This document shows positions 44,518 to 53,125 of a stretch of 53,125 nucleotides of DNA, in pieces. Origin of the DNA: Stenomitos frigidus ULC18 (GTDB lineage Bacteria > Cyanobacteriota > Cyanobacteriia > Leptolyngbyales > Leptolyngbyaceae); contig NZ_PVWK01000132.1 of the NCBI RefSeq assembly GCF_003003795.1, positions 1-53,125 on the forward strand, read 5' to 3'. Numbering within the stretch: position 1 is the stretch's first letter; each line of letters starts with the position of its first letter. The notes under the pieces are model-generated. The model was not told the origin of the DNA. It saw only the letters and a program-made list of their open reading frames with translations, and searched no databases. The position numbers were made by a program, and so were the translations under genes.

Positions 44518-45161
44518 TTAGCGGCCATCCAGCAAGACTAACAGCTTGCCTGCTTTCAGAAGTTTTTCAGTCTGTTCCGCATGGTTTGGAAAGCCGCAGA
44601 CACGAAATTCTTCGGCAATGGCTTTCTCAATGTCGATCTCGCGATTATTGAAGCCTCTTAGCTCAATCAAGACGGGAATGCAGCTATGGTTGAAGCCACC
44701 GTTCTTACCTTTGAGTGCCTCCAAGCCTATTCGCTTGAGAAAGGTCGACTTTCCGGCTCCAGGTCCGCCCAGCACCATAAGATATTGCGTCTCGTTGGCA
44801 ACGGCTAACCCATCCTGTCTGGGGCAGTCCTTATCCCGAAAGCCGCGTCGCGTTGCCTGTCGATAGGCTTGCTCTAACGATTCAATGGATTCTGCAAGCC
44901 ACGATCGTCTAAAAAGCGTACAGCCGCGTAGATCTCTTCGAGTTTGACGGGTTCGCGCATTCCTAAGACTTTGAGGATGCCGTGGCGATCGCCGTATTTT
45001 TTAACGTACGTCTGCGATGCCTGATAAATCAGCTTTTGTGTAGCTTCATCTGTCGTCCTGCCAAACAGCCCCAAGACTTTCCCGCTGCCATCCCACACGG
45101 TTTTAATGACAACTTTGCCGATTTCAGTCGCAATGGCTGTAGAAAGTGGGTCAAGCGCCAT
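44518..45161 (-). pseudogene. Frameshifted and truncated NACHT-family ATPase gene
   Basis: The N-terminal part (45161-44874) encodes a helical segment (MALDPLSTAIATEIGKVV ... YAAVRFLDDRG) typical of cyanobacterial NACHT proteins, then stops. In another frame the same region continues as ESIESLEQAYRQATRRG into MVLGGPGAGKSTFLKRIG (Walker A) and IPVLIELRGF, and ends at LLVLLDGR (44518), just where the Walker B DxxDE motif should follow. A one-base frameshift near 44890 and a 3' truncation therefore make a non-functional remnant. NACHT ATPases act in signalling and antiphage defence. Confidence 0.75.
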
Positions 45162-45260
45162 ACTGTTTTCAGAGCGTATGCAGTGACGAACACCATTAGC
45201 CTACTTCAGCGATCGACCGATCGCCCAGACAATATCCCTTTTTCAATTCAAAACGCAATC

Positions 45261-45575
45261 GTTCCTACTTGAAGCGACACTGTTCTTGTTTCAAACAGCA
45301 GCATTCCTATTTCAAACAGCAGTATTCCTACTTCAAACAGCATTACTCCTGTTTTGAATGGCATCGTTCCTATTTCAAGCAACATCGTTCCAGGTTTAAA
45401 CAACATTTTCCTTGCTTTAGTCAGCAGTATTCCAGCTCAAACCGAGAACGTTCCTATTTTAAACCCCAAGCGCCGAGTTCTCAACTCAAAGCGTCGAGTT
45501 CCAAGCCTGGTGTTTCGAGTGCGAAACTGCAAGCATCGAGGTCAACAGTGCAAGTTTCGCGTTCGAGGCTCGGTG
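45261..45575 (+). repeat. Fifteen-unit, 21-bp degenerate minisatellite
   Basis: Fifteen consecutive 21-base units can be laid out without a gap. The best-conserved units near 45303-45344 read ATTCCTATTTCAAACAGCAG plus one base, and later units drift to a CGTCGAGTTCCAAGCC type. The 21-base register keeps an open frame on the plus strand (a 7-residue repeat like YFKQQYS) and a partly open one on the minus strand (MLFEVGI-like). No known protein family is involved. Confidence 0.8.
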
Positions 45576-45728
45576 TAGCACTTGCAGTACACTAATAATC
45601 CGGTTGAGTCGTGCGATCGTCGTCTGCTGTGTTCTCTCATATAGATGTTGTATCTTAACGAGAACGTACGTTGTCGCGGCTCCGATGCCCTGGAGAACGA
45701 TCGGCAACCCTGATTAAGGGCAGACTTC

Positions 45729-47417
45729 ATGAAACGCATCTACTCACATTTTTGGTTCATATTGAACCTGGTCTTTGCCTTTGGCTACAGCCTCATCTGG
45801 CTCAAGGTAGCGTTTGCTGCTAAATACAGTGTGCAAGCCGATGCCAGCATGTATGTGTTTTGGATGCAGCGATTTCTCGATCCAGCGTTGCTGCCCAATG
45901 ATTTAAACGTGGCGTATCACGAGTCCATTTCGCCTGTTGGCTATACGGCTCTCTTTAAAGGCATCGCCAGTCTGGGTGTGCCACCCATGTTAGCCAGCAA
46001 GCTGTTGCCGATCGTGTTAACCCTCACGACAACCGTTTACTGCTTTAATTTTTGCCTGCAACTATTGCCCATACCAGCGACTGCGTTTGTCTCTACACTG
46101 CTGTTCAACCAACACCTATGGCTAACCGATGACGTCAATTCGGCGACCCCACGGGCGTTTGTCTACCCCTTCTTTTTTGCCTTTCTCTATTATTTAAATC
46201 GCGGTGCCAATGTAAGAGCGATCGTGGCGATCGGGCTCTTGGGGCTGTTTTACCCAACGATGATGTTTGTTGCCGTTGGGGTTTTAGCGGTGCGCTTGGT
46301 GAGCTGGACGAAAGGACGGCTGTGGTTGTCGCAGCGGCGAGGCGATTACCTTTTGCTTGCGGCTGCGATCGGCATGGCTGGCTTGACGCTGCTGCCCTAC
46401 GGGTTGTTTGGTCACGCAGAGTTTGGGCCGCTGGTGACTGCTGCACAGGCAAGAGCCATGCCCGAATTTCAGGCACCGCTTGGGCGCATTTCCTTCTTCA
46501 ACCATCGCGATCCGCTGGACTTCTGGTTTGATGGGATTCATAGCGGGCTCGGCTTATCGTTAAACCCGCTGATTGTCAGCGTTGGGTTGCTGTTGCCCGT
46601 GCTGTGGTGCTATCCACGCCAGTTTCCATTAGTGCAGCAATGTCGTCCTGCGATGGCGTTGCTGCTGCAGATCCTGATCGCCGCGATCGGTTTCTTTTTG
46701 GCGGCTCATGCGCTGCTGTTTCACTTGTTTTTGCCCAGTCGCTATACCCTTCATAGTCTGCGAATGGTGGTCGCGATCGCAGGAGGCGTGGCGTTATGCA
46801 TCCTCATTGATGCGGCGGTGCGGGCGTATCAGCAGCGGTGGCAAGGCAAAACTGCGCGGCTTGTCGCATGGGGCATCGCTGTTTTGGTCGCAGTGCCCCT
46901 GCTCTTTTTTCCACAAATCTTCTGGGCGAAGCATTTTACAAGAGCAGGACTGGTGGCAGGCACGCATCCAGCCCTGTACGAGTTTTTTCAACAGCAGCCC
47001 AAAGACAGCCTGATTGCCACACTGTCTGCTGAGGCAGACAATTTACCCGTCTTTGCCCAGCGATCGGTCTTGGTGTCTGGTAAATATGCGATTCCGTACC
47101 ATCCGGCTTACTACAATCAGATTCGTCAACGCGCGATCGCTTTAATCCATGCCCAGTACAGCTTCGACGGGGCAGCAGTCCGAGAGCTAATACAGAAGTA
47201 CGGCGTTGACTTCTGGTTGGTGGAGCGAACCGCCTTCACGCCTGCTTACCTGGATAGTCGCTGGCTGAAGCTTTTTGAGCCAGCCAATACAGAAGCGCGG
47301 GCTCAGTTAGCCACAACGAAGCCTCCAGTATTGGCTCAGATGATGGATCGCTGTAAAGTCTTTGAGAGTGGGAATTTTGTTGTCTTGCAGGCAGATTGCC
47401 TCCGTAAAGAAACCTGA
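45729..47417 (+). CDS. Polytopic membrane protein, GT-C-like, unknown
   Basis: A 562-residue protein with about ten to twelve transmembrane segments and a C-terminal soluble part (about 410-562). The first luminal loop contains QADASMYVFWMQRFLDPALL, with an acidic residue, reminiscent of GT-C glycosyltransferases that use lipid-linked sugars. FYPTMMF and HLFLPSRYTLHS occur in later loops. No signature identifies the substrate. It precedes a DUF2079 membrane protein on the same strand, which may be functionally paired. Confidence 0.7.
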   Translation: MKRIYSHFWFILNLVFAFGYSLIWLKVAFAAKYSVQADASMYVFWMQRFLDPALLPNDLNVAYHESISPVGYTALFKGIASLGVPPMLASKLLPIVLTLTTTVYCFNFCLQLLPIPATAFVSTLLFNQHLWLTDDVNSATPRAFVYPFFFAFLYYLNRGANVRAIVAIGLLGLFYPTMMFVAVGVLAVRLVSWTKGRLWLSQRRGDYLLLAAAIGMAGLTLLPYGLFGHAEFGPLVTAAQARAMPEFQAPLGRISFFNHRDPLDFWFDGIHSGLGLSLNPLIVSVGLLLPVLWCYPRQFPLVQQCRPAMALLLQILIAAIGFFLAAHALLFHLFLPSRYTLHSLRMVVAIAGGVALCILIDAAVRAYQQRWQGKTARLVAWGIAVLVAVPLLFFPQIFWAKHFTRAGLVAGTHPALYEFFQQQPKDSLIATLSAEADNLPVFAQRSVLVSGKYAIPYHPAYYNQIRQRAIALIHAQYSFDGAAVRELIQKYGVDFWLVERTAFTPAYLDSRWLKLFEPANTEARAQLATTKPPVLAQMMDRCKVFESGNFVVLQADCLRKET

Positions 47418-47602
47418 TTCGACTTTGTGAAGACCCGAGCCAATGTGCGCTGCCCTAAACCCTGTGATGTTTTGCAGTCAGACCCATTTAAACTGTTGAG
47501 GCGACCCGATCCCGTAGGGTCATGGCATGCCCAGCGTCCAATCAACGGGTGTCGGGTAACGTCTTTAGATTCAGAGGGATGAGCTCCGGAGTGCGTTTAA
47601 AA

Positions 47603-49231
47603 ATGGCGATGAACCGATCGAACTTGTTGACGTTGCGGCCGTTTGCTAAGCAGCCCATCCTGGCAGTGGCAATGCTGTTTGCAGCCTGCTGCCTATTGTT
47701 GCTGACGTATCGCCACTACAGCCTCTATAGCTCTTACGATCAGGGCATTTTCAATCAACTGTTCTGGAATAGTGCTCATGGCAGGCTGTTTGAAAGCTCC
47801 TTGTCATCGGTACTATCGGCGGATGTCGTCCATCAGGGTGCGATTCCGCTGGTGTCGTATCGCCATTTAGGGCAGCACTTCAATCCGATTTTTCTGCTCT
47901 GGTTGCCTCTTTATGCGCTATTTCCGTTTCCAGCGACCCTTAGCGTCCTACAGGTTGTGCTGATTGCTGCGGCTGGGCTGGTGCTGTATGCACTGGCGCG
48001 ACAGTCTTTAGCGCCAGCGCTTTCGGGGGCGATCGGGGTCAGCTTTTACGGCGCGAATGCGGTGTTGGGGCCTACGTTGGGCAATTTTCACGACTACAAC
48101 CCACTGCCGTTACTGCTCTTTAGCCTCTTTTTGGCACTCGAAAAGCGCTGGTGGGTGCTGTTTTGGGCAATGGCGCTGCTCACTTTGAGCGTTCGAGAAG
48201 ATGCGGGTGTTACGCTCCTCAGTGTGGGGGCGTATCTAGTGATCAGCCGTCGTCAGTGGCGGGTGGGTCTGGCACTGTTTGCGATCGCGGTTACCTACAT
48301 TTTGCTGTTGACCACTGTGGTAATGCCATCGTTTTCACCCGATGTGTCGCAGCGCATGATTGTCGAACGGTTTGGGCAGTATACGGGCGGTAAAGCAGCA
48401 ACCCCTGTAGAGGCGATCGGGGCCATGCTGTTGCAGCCCGGCCAGATTCTGGCAGAGATTTTTTCGCGCTTCCCTAAAAAACTATCGTATTTGGTTGACC
48501 ACTGGCTACCGCTCGCCTTTGTGCCTGCCATTGCCGCCGATGCGTGGCTGTTGGCAGCCTTTCCCTTCTTAGAGTTACTGCTCATGCGGGGAGAAACCCC
48601 GCTATCGATCAACATTCGCTATGCCACGCTGGCCGTGCCGGGACTCTTTTACGGAGCCATTCTTTGGTGGTCTCAGCACCCAAAAGCGTTCCAAGTGCGT
48701 ATGAAACGTTTCTGGGCCGTTTGTCTGGCGCTTTCGCTGTTATTTACCGTGACCTCCAATCCCAATCGGACGCTGTCTTTTCTCATTCCCGACTCCATCC
48801 GTCCGTGGGTCTATGTGCCGCCGCTACAACAGCTTCAGCATGCTGCACAGGCACGTACCGTTATGGCACAGATTCCACCCCAGGCCAGTGTTGCAGCAAC
48901 TACCTACTTGATCTCGCCTCTATCCAGTCGGCAGGCGATCGTGCGGTTTCCAACCTCCATTCAGTTTCGGAATGAAGCTCAGCAGACTGAAAAAGTGGCG
49001 TACATCATTGTTGATTTGTGGCAATTGCAACAGTATCAGCCAGCGTTTAAGCTCGAAAGAAATTTACTGCAAAGAAGTCTAAATCTGATTGATCAGCTCC
49101 TAAAAACACAGGAATACGGCATTCAAACGTTTCAAGATGGGGTAGTACTGTTGCAGCGAAGTATCAAAACCGAGCCTGGCATCGCTGCTCAATGGCAAGC
49201 GTTTACAAAGCGAAACCTCACGACACCGTAG
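47603..49231 (+). CDS. DUF2079 membrane protein
   Basis: About 542 residues with roughly ten transmembrane segments. The DUF2079 motifs SSYDQGIFNQLFWNSAHG and HLGQHFNPIFLLWLPLYALF near residues 30-110 are clear, as are YGANAVLGPTLGNFHDYNPL and REDAGVTLLS. DUF2079 proteins resemble GT-C mannosyltransferase-like membrane enzymes but are uncharacterised. ATG at 47603 is preceded by GGAG at 11 bases; earlier in-frame starts at 47522 and 47579 exist. It is convergent with the second NRPS gene. Confidence 0.85.
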   Translation: MAMNRSNLLTLRPFAKQPILAVAMLFAACCLLLLTYRHYSLYSSYDQGIFNQLFWNSAHGRLFESSLSSVLSADVVHQGAIPLVSYRHLGQHFNPIFLLWLPLYALFPFPATLSVLQVVLIAAAGLVLYALARQSLAPALSGAIGVSFYGANAVLGPTLGNFHDYNPLPLLLFSLFLALEKRWWVLFWAMALLTLSVREDAGVTLLSVGAYLVISRRQWRVGLALFAIAVTYILLLTTVVMPSFSPDVSQRMIVERFGQYTGGKAATPVEAIGAMLLQPGQILAEIFSRFPKKLSYLVDHWLPLAFVPAIAADAWLLAAFPFLELLLMRGETPLSINIRYATLAVPGLFYGAILWWSQHPKAFQVRMKRFWAVCLALSLLFTVTSNPNRTLSFLIPDSIRPWVYVPPLQQLQHAAQARTVMAQIPPQASVAATTYLISPLSSRQAIVRFPTSIQFRNEAQQTEKVAYIIVDLWQLQQYQPAFKLERNLLQRSLNLIDQLLKTQEYGIQTFQDGVVLLQRSIKTEPGIAAQWQAFTKRNLTTP

Positions 49232-49265
49232 ATATGGGGCAGCTTCCAAGAAAGATTTACCCCTT

Positions 49266-49293
49266 GTAGAGACGCAACGCCTTGCGTCCCTAC
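49266..49293. repeat. Palindromic repeat between DUF2079 and NRPS genes
   Basis: GACGCAACGCCTTGCGTC with GTAGA/CCTAC flanks, a third member of the family at 11798 and 29946. It lies 34 bases after the DUF2079 stop, so it may be a bidirectional terminator before the convergent NRPS gene. Confidence 0.75.
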
Positions 49294-49410
49294 ATAAGAC
49301 CTGACCCTGGTTACCTGACAAAAGCCCTTGAAACTCATCCCCAATCTTTGTTGAAGTTGGCAGCTAACCGCCCAGCAAAAGGTTTTGTCAGTCGATCGAT
49401 GTCGTCTGGA

Positions 49411-52400
49411 CTAAAGTCGAGCTAAGGCTTGATCCATACACGCCCTCATCTTTTTCGCTAGAAGCTGAACATTCGGTTCTTGAAGGATGCCAAGGTGATC
49501 TCCAGAAATATCGTGAATCTCCAATCCTCCAACGGCCAGACTTTTCCAAGCTTTCAAGGTGCTAAAGTGGTTTTCATCGATCGCACGGAATAAAACAGCC
49601 TCACCTGAATACGGTTGTGGTGTGTAGCTGTTAAACGCGTAATCCCGGAATATAGTCTGAGCCTCTACATCAGAAACCCGAACACCCACATCAGAAACTG
49701 GTGCAGCGGCTGGATGAATTCCTTTCTGCATTCTCTTCCGAATATAGGGGATCCCTTGTCGTAGAATTTTTCTAGCATGAAGATGAAGTAGTTGCGTAAA
49801 CGAAAGTTTATTTTTTCCTGGGATTGCACTGTCAAACAAACCCAGCAATGCTACTTTTTCACCCTGCAGATGGAGTTGCTGCGCCATTTCAAAAGCGACC
49901 AAACCACCCAAAGATTCACCTGCAAAGAAATAAGGACCCACAGGTTGCTGTGCCCGTATTTCTTTAAGATAACGGGTAGCAAGCTCAGTAATGCTAACTA
50001 AGTTCATTGATGATTGGTCGGATTTCTCACCCTGAGCAGCATGTAATTCTTCTTCTAGATAGACTCCGTATACTGTTTGATCTGTGCCTAAATGTTTTGC
50101 CAGCTCATAGTAAAGAAAGATTCCGTAAATACAGAATAAGGGAGTCTTAGAGTCACCTTTTTGAATTGTGACTAAAGTCTGCGAAGATGATGAACAACCT
50201 TCCTTCCGTAGCGTATTAGCTAATTGCTGAACAGTAGGAGCTTGAAAAAGAATCGACAGGGGTAGCTCTTTCTTATAGGTTTTCTCAATTTCAGTAATTA
50301 AGGCTACAGCTAAGAGGGAATGCCCCCCTAATTCAAAGAAATTATCCTCCATATTGATTGGAGAAATATTCAAGACGTTCTCCCAAATCTTGAGCAGCTG
50401 AAGATCGAGATCATCCTGAGGAGCGATAGATGTTTCATGAACAGTTTCTGAAGACGGTCCTGAAACCTTTTTGCCAATTGGGCTAATGACTTCCTGACGG
50501 GTTTGATCGGGTACAGGTAAAGCTTTACGATCAACCTTCCCGTTCGGAGTCAAGGGAAGAACATCAAGAAAGACGAAGATGGAAGGCACCATATACTCCG
50601 GCACGTTCGCTCTCACTAAGCTTCGTAATTCACTCGTAGATGGTGACTGATTGTTTAGAGCAACAATGTAACCCACTAGACGTTTATCCCCGGGAGCATC
50701 TTCTCTCACAATCACCACCGCTTGCTGTACAGCAGGGTGCTCCACTAAAACGGATTCAATCTCCCCTAATTCAATGCGAAACCCACGAATTTTCACTTGA
50801 AAATCTAGACGACCGAGACATTCAATACTGCCATCGGGCAAGTAGCGAGCTAGATCACCAGTCTTATAAATGCGGGACGCTCCAGTTTCACAAAAGGGGT
50901 TTGGGATGAATTTTTCAGCCGTCAAGTCAGGACGCTTCAAATAGCCCTTGGCTAATCCTGCTCCACCGATATGCAATTCCCCTGCGACGCCGATCGGTAC
51001 TGGTTGTAAAAGAGCATCTAAGATATAGATTTCAGTGTTCGCGATCGGTTTACCAATGGAAATTCGACGCTCATTCAGTCCAACTTTATAGACTGTTGAC
51101 CAAATCGTTGTTTCGGTCGGTCCGTATAAGTTCCAAAGTTCTCCGCTTTTTGCTAACAATTCAGCCGCTAATTCTCTGGAGATTGCTTCGCCGCCAGAAA
51201 GGACTTTCATCGTCTGATTTCCTTCCCAGCCAGCTTCTAGCAATAGTCGCCAAGTTGCTGGGGTAGCTTGCATGACAGTAATTCCCAAGTTGGAGATGGT
51301 TCTTGCCAATTTCCTACCATCCATTGCGGCCTCGCGACTGAGTAACACCACTCGCGCTCCGACAATCAACGGTAAGAAAAGCTCTAGCACCGCAATATCA
51401 AAAGAAAGAGTAGTAACCGAAAGCAACCGATCGTCAGGGCTAATTCCGGGCTGCTGCTTCATGGAGTCTAAGAAGTTCACAACGCCACGATGCAAAACTT
51501 GCACACCTTTTGGTTTACCTGTTGAACCTGACGTGTAAATAACATACGCAATATTGTCTGGAGTAACGCTACTACTAGGCGTTTCCTGAGACTCCTGAGC
51601 AATATCATGCCAGTCTGCATCTAAACAAATAACAGATGCTCCCTGTGTAGGTAATTTTTCTACTAATCGCTGTTGTGTTAACAGCAATTTAACTTGAGCA
51701 TTATCGAGCATATAGTCCACTCGATCCGAAGGAAAATTGGGATCGATCGGTACGTAAGCGGCTCCAGCCTTGAGAATACCAATTAATCCCACAACCATTT
51801 CTAGGGAGCGCTCGACACAAATACCAACTAAGCCATCCGGTTGTACACCTGCTTTTTGCAGGTAATGAGCCAACTGATTCGCCCGTTCGTTCAATGCTTT
51901 ATAGGTAATTGCTTGATCTTCAAAAGCAACAGCAATTGCCTCTGGGGTACGGTCTGCTTGTTCAGCAACTAACTGATGAATGCATTTATCGTGAGGATAA
52001 TTTGTCTGAGTACCATTCCATTCCACAAGTAGCTGCTGTTTTTCTTTCGCTGTTAGCAGCGGCAACTCAGAAATAGCTCGGTCTGGCTGAGTAACAATCC
52101 CTTCTAACAAGGTCTGAAAATGTCCGTTCATCCGTTCAATAGTCTCAGCGTCAAACAAGTCAGTGTTGTATGACCAAATTCCTTCCAATCCATTAGTAGT
52201 TGGCTTTAAGAATAACGTTAAATCAAACTTCCCTTCATTATTTTCAATCACCCAGGGACTTGCAGTTGTTCTGGAAAGCTCAACTGCTTGTAAAGGAACA
52301 TTTTCCTCAAAGACAAACGTGACCTGAAACAAGGGCGCATAGCTTGAGTCTTGCTGCGGACACAGTTCATCAACTAACAAGCAATACGGTGCAGATTGGT

Positions 52401-53125
52401 GAGTTTGAGCGAGCGACGCTACTTTCTGTACCCTCCCCAATAGTTCTTGAAACTTGGGGTGACCAGACAGATCGGTGCGCAAGGGCACAGCATTAACAAA
52501 GTTTTCTGAACCAATACGGCTAACCAAAGGAGAACCGACGATGATATCTTCTGTACCTGCATGACGGTAGAGTAAAACATCAAACGCTGCTAATAACGTT
52601 GTAGAAAGGGTGACTCCTGCCTGTTTGCTCAATAAGTCGAGCGCTGCCGTTAGTTTCTGAGAAATTAAAAAGGACTGAGACTGGCCTCCGAAAGATTGCT
52701 CTGCGGGTCTTGGTCGGTCAGTTGGCAACGATAACAACGGTGGTGCGCCAGCAAGTTGTTGTTTCCAATAGACGAGGGAATCCTGGATGGGCAATTTGCG
52801 TAGCTCTGCAAGCAGGGTTTTGAAAGATGCGTCGTAAATATCTTTATTAATACATTTCAGCTTTGGGTCATAGTGCAAGATCAAGCGCAGGATGCCCAAA
52901 GCCGCAACCCACTGCCCGGCTTGTACATGTCTGATAATTTCGTAGGGTAATCGATCGATAAAAAGCTTTGTCCAAGCCCGCTCACCCTGCCTGTAAGCGG
53001 CTTCATAGTTCTTATTTCCAGTCTCTTGAATATAACTCCACTGCAAACTAAGTAGCTGAGGGTTACAAAGCTCAGGTATGTAACGGTTCATGAATGAGCC
53101 AATTTCGAGGGAAACCGAAATCGTT
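49411..53125 (-). CDS. NRPS module, partial C-A(Gly)-T-TE, with non-NRPS N-terminal segment; runs off the window
   Basis: The frame is open for 1226 residues from the ATG at 53091, and stays open 33 bases further to the window edge, so the protein may continue upstream. Residues 1-78 do not look like NRPS; they resemble the helical tail of glycosyltransferase-type proteins. The condensation domain (about 104-345) lacks its HHxxxDG half. The adenylation domain (about 370-855) has Asp565 at the amine-binding site, and hand alignment gives the pocket DILQLGLIWK, the classic glycine code. Carrier Ser925 is in GGHSL. The thioesterase has Ser1060 in GESLGG, D1087 and H1199. By eye the DNA is more AT-rich than its neighbours, suggesting transfer. 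The product is unknown; the TE could release glycine or a glycine conjugate. Confidence 0.88.
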   Translation of the reverse strand, partial: TISVSLEIGSFMNRYIPELCNPQLLSLQWSYIQETGNKNYEAAYRQGERAWTKLFIDRLPYEIIRHVQAGQWVAALGILRLILHYDPKLKCINKDIYDASFKTLLAELRKLPIQDSLVYWKQQLAGAPPLLSLPTDRPRPAEQSFGGQSQSFLISQKLTAALDLLSKQAGVTLSTTLLAAFDVLLYRHAGTEDIIVGSPLVSRIGSENFVNAVPLRTDLSGHPKFQELLGRVQKVASLAQTHQSAPYCLLVDELCPQQDSSYAPLFQVTFVFEENVPLQAVELSRTTASPWVIENNEGKFDLTLFLKPTTNGLEGIWSYNTDLFDAETIERMNGHFQTLLEGIVTQPDRAISELPLLTAKEKQQLLVEWNGTQTNYPHDKCIHQLVAEQADRTPEAIAVAFEDQAITYKALNERANQLAHYLQKAGVQPDGLVGICVERSLEMVVGLIGILKAGAAYVPIDPNFPSDRVDYMLDNAQVKLLLTQQRLVEKLPTQGASVICLDADWHDIAQESQETPSSSVTPDNIAYVIYTSGSTGKPKGVQVLHRGVVNFLDSMKQQPGISPDDRLLSVTTLSFDIAVLELFLPLIVGARVVLLSREAAMDGRKLARTISNLGITVMQATPATWRLLLEAGWEGNQTMKVLSGGEAISRELAAELLAKSGELWNLYGPTETTIWSTVYKVGLNERRISIGKPIANTEIYILDALLQPVPIGVAGELHIGGAGLAKGYLKRPDLTAEKFIPNPFCETGASRIYKTGDLARYLPDGSIECLGRLDFQVKIRGFRIELGEIESVLVEHPAVQQAVVIVREDAPGDKRLVGYIVALNNQSPSTSELRSLVRANVPEYMVPSIFVFLDVLPLTPNGKVDRKALPVPDQTRQEVISPIGKKVSGPSSETVHETSIAPQDDLDLQLLKIWENVLNISPINMEDNFFELGGHSLLAVALITEIEKTYKKELPLSILFQAPTVQQLANTLRKEGCSSSSQTLVTIQKGDSKTPLFCIYGIFLYYELAKHLGTDQTVYGVYLEEELHAAQGEKSDQSSMNLVSITELATRYLKEIRAQQPVGPYFFAGESLGGLVAFEMAQQLHLQGEKVALLGLFDSAIPGKNKLSFTQLLHLHARKILRQGIPYIRKRMQKGIHPAAAPVSDVGVRVSDVEAQTIFRDYAFNSYTPQPYSGEAVLFRAIDENHFSTLKAWKSLAVGGLEIHDISGDHLGILQEPNVQLLAKKMRACMDQALARL

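Noticed and set aside
45269-45595. Plus-strand open frame of 108 codons with a seven-residue repeat
   Set aside because: It is created by the 21-base minisatellite, whose period keeps the frame open; the opposite strand is also partly open. No start signal or family supports a real gene.

Overview
The window is from a cyanobacterial chromosome. It carries an allophycocyanin operon (apcA-apcB-apcC), many HIP1-type GCGATCGC octamers, heptanucleotide intergenic repeats typical of cyanobacteria, and conserved cyanobacterial families. No rRNA, transposase, phage gene or CRISPR array was seen. The genus cannot be named from this stretch alone.

Layout. 1-3746: tail of an unidentified gene, then a trehalose synthase/maltokinase fusion. 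3888-13186: the most unusual region. A one-module NRPS-like enzyme (partial C-A-T-TE) and a GT2 glycosyltransferase lie on the minus strand. Diverging from them are a 4-hydroxyphenylpyruvate dioxygenase, an E. coli-type chorismate mutase/prephenate dehydrogenase and an AroG-type DAHP synthase. Together they look like an undescribed biosynthetic cluster with its own aromatic precursor supply. 13393-14520: an exported esterase. 14902-21098: a six-gene respiratory operon (two DUF2231 membrane proteins, oxidase subunits II, I and III, a GMC flavoprotein). Its subunit II has lost the CuA ligands and subunit I carries the A2-type YS motif, so it is probably a quinol-oxidising alternative oxidase.

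21342-24268: apcABC and the cobalamin gene cbiB/cobD. 24368-34570: pentapeptide-repeat protein, housekeeping TyrA, a lipoprotein esterase, a TIR-like protein, a small conserved protein, MltA, an FHA protein, AhcY and a cyclic-nucleotide-binding protein. 34771-37722: tRNA-Leu(UAG), CobO, a structured-looking leader and a deoxyhypusine-synthase-family enzyme. 37730-43231: a probable seven-gene minus-strand operon headed by an ECF sigma factor and its anti-sigma partner, followed by Spy/CpxP-like, DUF1800, small unknown, DUF1501 and YqiA-like esterase genes.

43531-49231: an SDR, a broken NACHT ATPase gene, a 15-unit 21-bp minisatellite and two large polytopic membrane proteins (the second DUF2079). 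49411-53125: a second NRPS module (partial C-A-T-TE). Its adenylation pocket reads as the glycine code, and its open frame runs off the right edge behind a non-NRPS N-terminal segment.

Functional threads are: aromatic supply to the first NRPS-like enzyme; alternative respiration with a possible dedicated dehydrogenase; extracytoplasmic stress control through the ECF operon; and cobalamin synthesis (cobD, cobO). Product names rest on reading family motifs by eye; no database search was run.
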